NCBI RefSeq assembly: GCF_000003605.2
Contig: NW_003107105.1
Span: forward strand, 61,640 to 101,788
Length of the DNA stretch: 40,149 bases
Source of the DNA: Saccoglossus kowalevskii
Taxonomy: Eukaryota; Hemichordata; Enteropneusta; Harrimaniidae
Direction: 5' to 3'
Numbering within the stretch: position 1 is the stretch's first letter; every line of letters starts with the position of its first letter. The translations under genes were made by a program, and so were the position numbers. Shown piece after piece: positions 26,801 to 35,800 of this stretch. The notes beneath the pieces are model-generated. The model was not told the DNA's origin, made no database searches, and saw only the letters and a program-made list of their open reading frames with translations.

Positions 26801-29800
26801 CTGCTCTAACTTTTAATCAACATCAATAACTTGACAATTTGTTCCAGATTCAGAATCATAAAAGCGGCTTTCAATCTGTCATATCTAAAACATGGGAGGG
26901 AGGGGTCACATAGTTGCTGCTGTGGGTATCATGAATTCCAATAAACTATTAAAAATCAAAACATTACAAACATGTGAATGGGGATTATGCTCACCCCAAA
27001 TTAAAAAGAGACTCTAATTAAAAAACAAGGTGAGTGTCATATTTTAACAAGTCATTGTCAATGACATAGTCCCTGTCATGTTTTAGTGACTTTGTCAAAC
27101 AATGAAAAGCAAAGTCAGATTATGTTTAAATATTATTAGTATTTAGCATATTACAAATGTGCATGAAACAGGTATAAAGACGAAGTTTGAATGAAATAGG
27201 TCAGAAACTGTTAATGACATGTCCAAATGTTGATTTATGATTAATGGCTGTCAGTTGAAGTTCAACAAAATAAAACAAAGCGATATTCACATGTAATGTG
27301 ACTTGTGGTGTACCAAAAAAAAAACATGTAGCACATTATATTTTGTCTTTTTAACAAATTTAATCCAAATCTGTACAATCATCTCTGTGAAATGAGCAGA
27401 ATACTCGTAAAAACAAAATGGCCATCAGACTGCCATTTTGAATCGAATCACCAAAAAAATTACGTGCATCAGTAACCCACCATGACTGATGTGAATGCCA
27501 AGTTTGAACGAAATCAGTCACGGCATGTCCGAAAAACGGTTGATGACATGTCCAAATCTTGATTTTTGAGTCAAAAATGGCCACTGCTCAGTCAAAGGTC
27601 AACCAAATAAAAATAAATCGATGTGCACATGTCTCCAATTATGACTTGTGTTTGTACCAGCTTTGAAGAAAATCTGTCCAAGCATCTCTGAGAAATGACG
27701 AAGAACGAATAGAAGCACGAACAGAACCCAAAACATAAGTCCTGGTTTTGGAATACGACTACGGAGACTAAAAATACACAGAATAACAATTCTTATGCAT
27801 TTTCACATTGTGCCTAATGACACAGAAATCCAACTTGCATATGATTTTCTAAAATGCTAGATGATAATTTACCCGAAATATTTGCAGATGACATTATCTA
27901 CCCCCAGCTTGGTTGAGTACATGATATTTATGGCGACATTGTACATAGAATAGACTGTAAACTTAAATATTTGTCATTAACAATTGACACATATATAAAT
28001 AGTCGCCTATCACACTTATACTCAAGGCTTGAACTTTAGTTTCCTGAAGGCTCCAATTTTCAAGGTTAAAACAGCAGAAATATAAAATGCCTGACTGAAA
28101 TATGAAATCATGAAGGAAATATGAAGACCAAGATAAGTCAGACAATGACCTTCATAGTTTCCATGCACTTTGAGATATGAGTCACATGACTACCAGTTAA
28201 AATATAAAATATTAAACGTTTTAGGAAACTGTATTAATTTATATATACAGTTAAATCCATGTCAGTGACCAACTCTGTATAAAGACCATCTGCCTATAGT
28301 AACTATATTAGGCAGTGCCAAGGAATAACCTACGAGCAATGTGTATAGACCACCTGTCTTTACAATATGTGACCACCCTTTCAACAATATTTCTGCAGAT
28401 TCACTGTTGTTTACATACTAAAATAATCATTAGCATTTTGTTTATAACAAAATTGTTTATAAATTGGAATCAAATACTAAAAAAAGTAAAACTCAGACTA
28501 TCTGAGATTTATATTCAAAGATGGAGAGAAGAACTAAATTTCAGTGAAACCAATGAAAATAGGGGAACAAAACTGAGAACATACAAACTATTCAAAGTAA
28601 GTTATAATATGGAAAATTATTTGCAAAACATTTCAAATTTCAGCCTCAGGAAAATGCTTTCAAAATTCCGTCTGAGTGACCACAACTTAGAAATAGAATC
28701 AGGTAGAAGAACAAAGCCCAAAATAGAATTAGAAAATAGACACTGTAATAAATGTAACACTAAAGCATTAGGAGATGAAAAACATTTCCTGCTATTTTGT
28801 ACTGGCTATATAGAACAAAGAAAAAAACTGTTTGATGAGTGTGCAATAAATATTTACACAATGGATGTGAATTCCATATTTAAAAAGATTATGGAGAATA
28901 TTATAGCTTTAGCAAAATACTTAAAGAGCACAATTTTTAAAACCACAGAAAGTAATTAATTTATTTTTTCTTTTATTTTACTAACATTTTATTTTTATCT
29001 CTTATGTATTGTATGTTTTTTTATTTTCTTTGTATTTATGTTCCTTACCATTCAAAAACCCTCTGAAGGTTTTTAGTAGTGTAATAAAGTTATTATTATT
29101 ATTATTATAACAATTTCTTATTTCCTTATCATGACTTAAATAAATGTTGAATATTATGTCAAATATATGAGTTGGCAATCCATAAAAAAATAAATCCAAC
29201 CTCCACATAAAGACCACCTGTCTATAAGGACCATTTTAATAAAGTCCTTCGAGTGATACACAGGTTTGACTGTATACATTGGAAGTTAATTTAAAGTACT
29301 GTTTCATAAATGTGGTCGGGTGCGATGTGGACTGACAGGATTATTAGCAGAGGGTAAACTAATAAAATTGTCATACCTTATGAATAGGTCTGTAGTCCCC
29401 CTCCCCTTTTTATTTATTTTTCAACATGCATTGATGACATGCACCTGTAACCAATATGTACGATTTTGATACAAAGTTTGAGTGAAATTACCCTGTTCAT
29501 CTTTGAGAAATAGCCTGGACATATATCAGAATTTTGAGGACCAAAATGTCCGCCAGTCAGCCATACTTTATCAAATGATAATGAAAATTGATGTGCATAT
29601 GTAAGTTATCATACATGGTCTGTGTAAAGTTTGAATGTGATCAAAGAATGTCTGAGAAATGGCTCCCGACACATGCACAAAACGATGGACAGAGGGAACC
29701 CAAATAGTCACCGATTTTGGACTTGGACTTGAAACATGAACTAAAAATACAGTTTCACATTGTTTCATGATCTCAAATTAAAACAAGCAGCCTATCGGCT

Positions 29801-32800
29801 GAGATAGCTCCGCTGTTAGCAATGCACATTTCAATTAAAGAACTGAAGACATCATTAGAAAATGAACAATATGTATAGTATCAAAGCAATCGAAGATATC
29901 ATCACGAAATGAACAAATCTGAGAAAGGTCTACATGTAGTATCTAAATATATAATATCAAAGCAATTGAACTATTGGTTTTTAACAAGAAGTCGAAAATA
30001 TCACTTTTTACCAAAAATTACAAAAATATTCACCAAAATTAGAGAATTGAAGACATCATCACAAAATAAACAAATCTGAGAGAGGTCCACGTGTAGTACG
30101 GTACCTATATATGTAATATCAAAGCAATCGGACTTGTGGTTTTTAACAAGAAGTCGAAAATATCACTTTTTACCAAAAATGATAAAAATATTCACCAAAA
30201 TTAGAGAATTAAAGATATCATTACAAAATGAACAAATCTGAGAGAGGTCCACATGTAGTACCTATATATGTAATATCAAAGCAATTGCACTTGCGGTTTT
30301 TAACAAGAAGTCGAAAATATCACTTTTTACCAAAAATGACAAAAATATTCACCAAAATTAGAGAATTGAAGATATCAACATGAAATGAACAAACCTAAGA
30401 GAGGTCTACCCAAGGTACATATACACCAAGTATCAAAGCATTCAGGCTTGTAGTTTTCAAGAAGAAGTCGAAAAAGTAAAACATTGACACGGACGACGGA
30501 CAATCACTCATATGATAAGCTCCGCTCGACAAAGTCGACAGCGGAGCTAAAAAAAGGGAAGAAATTTTCTAATTGTAGAGATTGTGTTTTACTTTTTTTT
30601 CCATAGTCTGAGTCTGATGTGTTTTTTTTTTTCTCAAAAATCAGTGTGAAGAAATATCACATTATTCATAAAAAATTTATTCATTACCCAATTCTTTTTT
30701 TTTACGGAACTGGAATGTCATTGATCTACGTTAATTTCATGGTCTAAGTCTTGCATGTAGTCATGCATTTATACATGTATCTTTTACACTACATGTGTAC
30801 ATACTAAACTTGTATAAAGATACTGTGACCTTACAAAGTTCAAGGTCATTAACATGTGGTATCAATACCTATTAAAGCAAACAGATTAGTCTTTGAGTAA
30901 ACAATACACAAACTAACACTGAGAAAACTCCAAACAAATAAATTAGTTTGCATACAAAGAATAATTACATGTATATTAATTTAATATTTACAACAACAAA
31001 AATGTTTTACACAAATTCATGAGTGTTCTTGGGAACATTAGATAATGTATACATATATGTTGGAATGCTTTACTTCCTAGCTAGCAGTGTTTCTCAACAT
31101 CAACACAAATAATAGTATATTAAATGTTTACAATATAAATTAATAAATAAGGTACATGTATGTTACTGTGGAATGTATTGTTGTAATGTGTTGGTATTAA
31201 CGGGAAATATGAATGTTTAAATGATGAAAATTATGAGGAAACAAAATTTAAAAAAAAGTAAGAAATGCACTTTCTCAAATTCATTGTAATTCAATAAAAT
31301 TCAAAAAATAATTCCTACAGAAGAGTATCTCCATAAAGAAAAAAATTGCATTTATTATTTGCTTGATCATTAGACTTGCATACATGTATAAGCAACCATG
31401 GACAAAAATGTGATTTACATAAGCACATGTGCTAATAATTGTAGATGAAACCTTCCTCAGACAAGCACATCACAAGGACTGACCCTGTCTTTAGTAAAGT
31501 GACATTTCAAATACGATAATGACAATAATGCTCTTAGTCATAATTATCGTTACTGTCAGGCCCTTTATTGAATTGATTTCAAAAATTATTACTTTTTGAT
31601 ATAAATATCAATATTTATATTATACATAATAATATCGTATATGTATATTGGTGTTTTACCTGAAGTTACCCCGGTACAAGTATATGACTATTATTTTTAG
31701 AAGAATAATTATTAATAGAATTAAAGTCTGTCTCTGACATGATGCAAGCATTGACACCCACCATACACGTCACCACACCCATCACCACACCCGCCACACC
31801 ATCATCACCGTCACTACACCCATCACCACACTCGCCACACCATCACCACTGTCACCACACCCATCACCACACTCGCCACACCATCATCACCGTCACCACA
31901 CCCATCACCACACCCGCCACACCATCATCACCGTCACCACATCCATCACCACACTCGCCACACCATCACCACTGTCACCACACCCATCACCACTGTCACC
32001 ACACCCACTACACCCATCACCACTGTCACCACACCCACTACACCCATCACCACTGTCACCACACCCACTACACTCATCACCACTGTCACCACACCCACTA
32101 CACTCATCACCACTGTCACCACACCCACTACACCCATCACCACTGTCACCACACCCACTACACCCATCACCACTGTCACCACACCCACTACACCCGTCAC
32201 CTACTCCAGGACATACATGTATGTGTATTCATTACTGTATACAGCTTAATTACTAGGTGAGTTTTGTTTTTAAATTAGTAGTCTTAAATTTAAACTCAGC
32301 GAGTGTACAAAGTTAACAACAGAATATATTTTTTCCTTCACAAACCAGTGAATTAAAACCTAATTAGTGAATGTTCTTACAACATCAAATCCACTAAAAT
32401 TGAACCCAGTGAATATTTCCTCCCATTACGATAACACAATATCCCTAGATACTGAAATACATGTGATTTAAGGTTGCCTTGTCATATAAGAAATGAATCA
32501 TGAGCTTAGATGGATGCAGATATTGGTACATTATGATGGAAACACTCAATAACTTCAGCCAAATCAAACAACACAAACGATAACACAAATCTGGTGTTTC
32601 CAATAATGGTCTAAAATTTTTTTTTATTTTATTTATTTATTTATTTCATTAGGTTTTTGTGAGAAATCATTCCTTAATACAAGTAAGTGCTAGTCATTCA
32701 TTACATTGAAGGAAGTACAAGAAATCAAACAATACAACATTGGTGGAATGACTATAGCTAATTTGCATAGAAATAAATAAATATGAGCTCATTTGCATCA

Positions 32801-35800
32801 AATGAATTTTCTGATTTCCTCCTTCAAAATGAGTGGGTAGGTTTACTAGAAACACAGGATATATTTTATTTGGCCTTATTTAAAACAGTTACAGTGGTTT
32901 CCCGTTACAAAAGAAATAGAGATTTCTAACATGCCATCAACATAGCAAAAATTCATACATTGAAACTAGTGATCATATAAATGAATCTAGCAGTAATTAT
33001 TTTGATATTTAACACGAATCATGGAATCCACAATTTGCATAACTCAAAACAGTATAAAGACAATCATGGGATGTCACGATTTCTTTTATATGCCTCCATT
33101 TGAAGCCACCTACTGGTTTCCTATTGGACCAACCCAAACGTCCACTCACAACACCCCTATACATACAAATGTAAACACCTTATATACAGAACACTATAGT
33201 CCTATTACCAGTACCGTACAAAAGATTAGTTAATATCTTAATACCAGATTAATTAATAGTGTCAACAGTGTAACAATAGTTGTGTTCACATTATGCGAAG
33301 TACGGGCTAAGATTTAAGCTGATTTAGGCTTATCTAGCATATTTGCATTTCGGCTAGACCCAATTGCGTCCACGCACAGGGAGGGCCAGTCGTTAGCACG
33401 GGCTAAGGGGTGCCATTAGTCGGTGACCTTTGGTAAGCCGCTATTCACGAGCGAAAAATGGATAACAGGCGCGAGGTTCTATTTCTGCTGCTGACATGTT
33501 TCGTTCTAATTTTGAAGCGACGTGCACAGGAACGCGAGAGAAGACGGACCCAACTTATTTGGATGCACATAAACAGTATACAACGATCGTAACAGAATAC
33601 AGAGTTTTATTAATGCATGTCGTAGACAGCGAACCAAATTTATTTTGTCTACGATTGGAGCTGGCTGCTGTACGCTCTACTACAGTGACCCGATTAGTGT
33701 GGAAGCGAGCGCGGAGTAATGACTGGTGGAATATTGTCGTTATACGAACATGGGACAATTTTCACACCCAAAGGTCGCCGCAGAGGGCGCTTAGCCCTGG
33801 GCTAAGCATTCGCGCATACTTCGTTAGCCCGTGCTAAGGTCTAGACCGCGTCTTAAATTCGGATCAGATTTAACCCGTACTTAGCATTCCTTAGCCCGTG
33901 CTAAGCGTTCACGCACGTTTTCTTAGCACGGGCTAAGGAATTTGACCTCTTAGCCCGTGCTAAGGAGCTGTGCGTGAACGCAACTAATCATATCCAACAA
34001 TAGGACTGATCATGTACAACCCCTATATGAGGTCACACATTCTGCCACTTTCATTTCTATCGTTTTCCTGTGACAGTACGAAGTTCCCGAAAATATACTT
34101 CAATATTTGCCAAATAGTATTGTTTTTAAACGTTTCGACATGAAAATTAACTTTTGTCATCTTTTACAAATTAAGCCCACAAATTTTGGGTCCATATTTT
34201 TTCCAAAAATGTTGATCAAAAATTCTAGTAAATGAGGAATTATGTCTATTTGATGCAAAATTAACAAAAAAAATATTGGAAAATACTGAAAATTATGAAA
34301 AATGTAACAAATTTTGGTGACAGACTTCAATGACAACTTCTCATATTTTGTTGGAACAATAATCAAGAAATTGTTATTGATAGTAAGCACCCTTCCGTTT
34401 CCAACCCTCCCTAATTTCATGTGTATATTCAGTTAGTTGGAGAAGCATATACAATTACATTGAAGGGATGGACTGTTAGGGTTAATGTTTAGGATAGGAG
34501 TCAGGGGGGTTCTTTAAGGAACTCTTTCTGTGAACAATTATTTGAAACAGGAATCTGGGATCTAATTACAGATGGGTCACCATGTAAACACCCCAGTAAG
34601 GTCAAAGTACATATACATGTGGTTATTTTCATTTAAAAATGAAAACAAAAATATGTACACATCCACAGGTAAAGTGGGTCATGGACTTACAAGTACCTAC
34701 AAATCAACACAGTGTCACAGTAGTCACAACATTCCCTCTGATAGAGGAACTGTATAGCAACAAACCAATACCAGAATTCCAGATTGCATCAATATATAGC
34801 TTTGTATGATTCAGTAAATATTTTATGGAAACATCAGTTTAGAAAATCAATATCAAAGATGTATACAGCATCCTTAAGTTGAACTGAGGCCTGAAAAACT
34901 CAAGGTTAACTAATCTACAATTCAGGATCTTTTAGTACATACTCTTACACAATTATAAGCACTCCTAACTCCAGTTGAAGGAGTGGGTGGGAAATAAATC
35001 TACAGACACATTTTACCTCAGTTATGTCATGGTTTTCCCACTTACTTTCACATTTCACCACAGCCTACCCACACTTTTGGTTTCAGTAACAAACATGGGA
35101 GGCTAGAGAATAATAAAATGAAATTCTTCGCCATCGATTCTCAATAAACCTACTCCAATATTTCAGAAAAGAACAATGATATGATATTTTGTATTTGTTG
35201 GTTGAGACTGCTGGTAATTTAAGATTTTGTCTTGTCTCATTCTGAAACAAGAGTGAATAAATTTTTATTATTTTTACATTTTAGCGCAACTTTGAGCATC
35301 CATTGTCGATCATAGAGTTGATTTTGCTAAAGTCAATATTTTTAAGCATGCGTTCTCAACTATCCTTGAAGAGGTTGCAAATTGAGAAGGAAATGTTTTT
35401 AATTTTTCATTTTCTCCATATTCTCAATGTAATAGACAGCAAACATAAATGCCAAAATGGATTCGTCAACCATCTTCCATTAATTATTCAAATGTACAAT
35501 ATTACAAGAGAATAGTAAAGAAACAAAACTTCCAAGTCAAGGTTGACACACCTGCCCAACCCAGCAGGAACATGCATCGTTACAAACAAAAACTACCGAT
35601 ATATACGGATAGTTGACTCATTTCATTTCACTTCCTTCCTCAAGCAATAACGTAACAAAACTACTTGCACGATTTGAACTGACGTTCACTGTTAAAACTT
35701 GTACGTTGTTGTGAATTAAGTTTATAGTAGGTACGATGGGGGATTAAAATGAGAGGAGTTATTTAGTTGTTATTGTCATTAGTGGTAATTGACACGGCAC

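Larger units (their letters stand above)
28248..29272. mobile_element. TA-flanked MITE (CAGT(T/C)AAAYC ends) split by a LINE
   Basis: The left end TA-CAGTTAAATCCATGTCAG and the right end, read in reverse, TA-CAGTCAAACCTGTGT are inverted repeats. Both are followed inward by (A)TAAAGACCA(T/C)CTG motifs. The MITE parts are about 28248-28420 and 29200-29272. The middle is a LINE fragment. Tc1/mariner-like target choice (TA) is inferred. Confidence 0.65.

Noticed and set aside
31739-32260. A 173-codon frame rich in His, Thr and Pro, with an antisense Val/Met frame.
   Set aside because: It is translation of a CAC-rich minisatellite; no complex sequence on either side and no splice context.
33496-33758. 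The block around 33500-33760 as an intact host gene.
   Set aside because: It is enclosed by terminal inverted repeats and its one recognisable motif is transposase-like, so it is treated as a transposon remnant.
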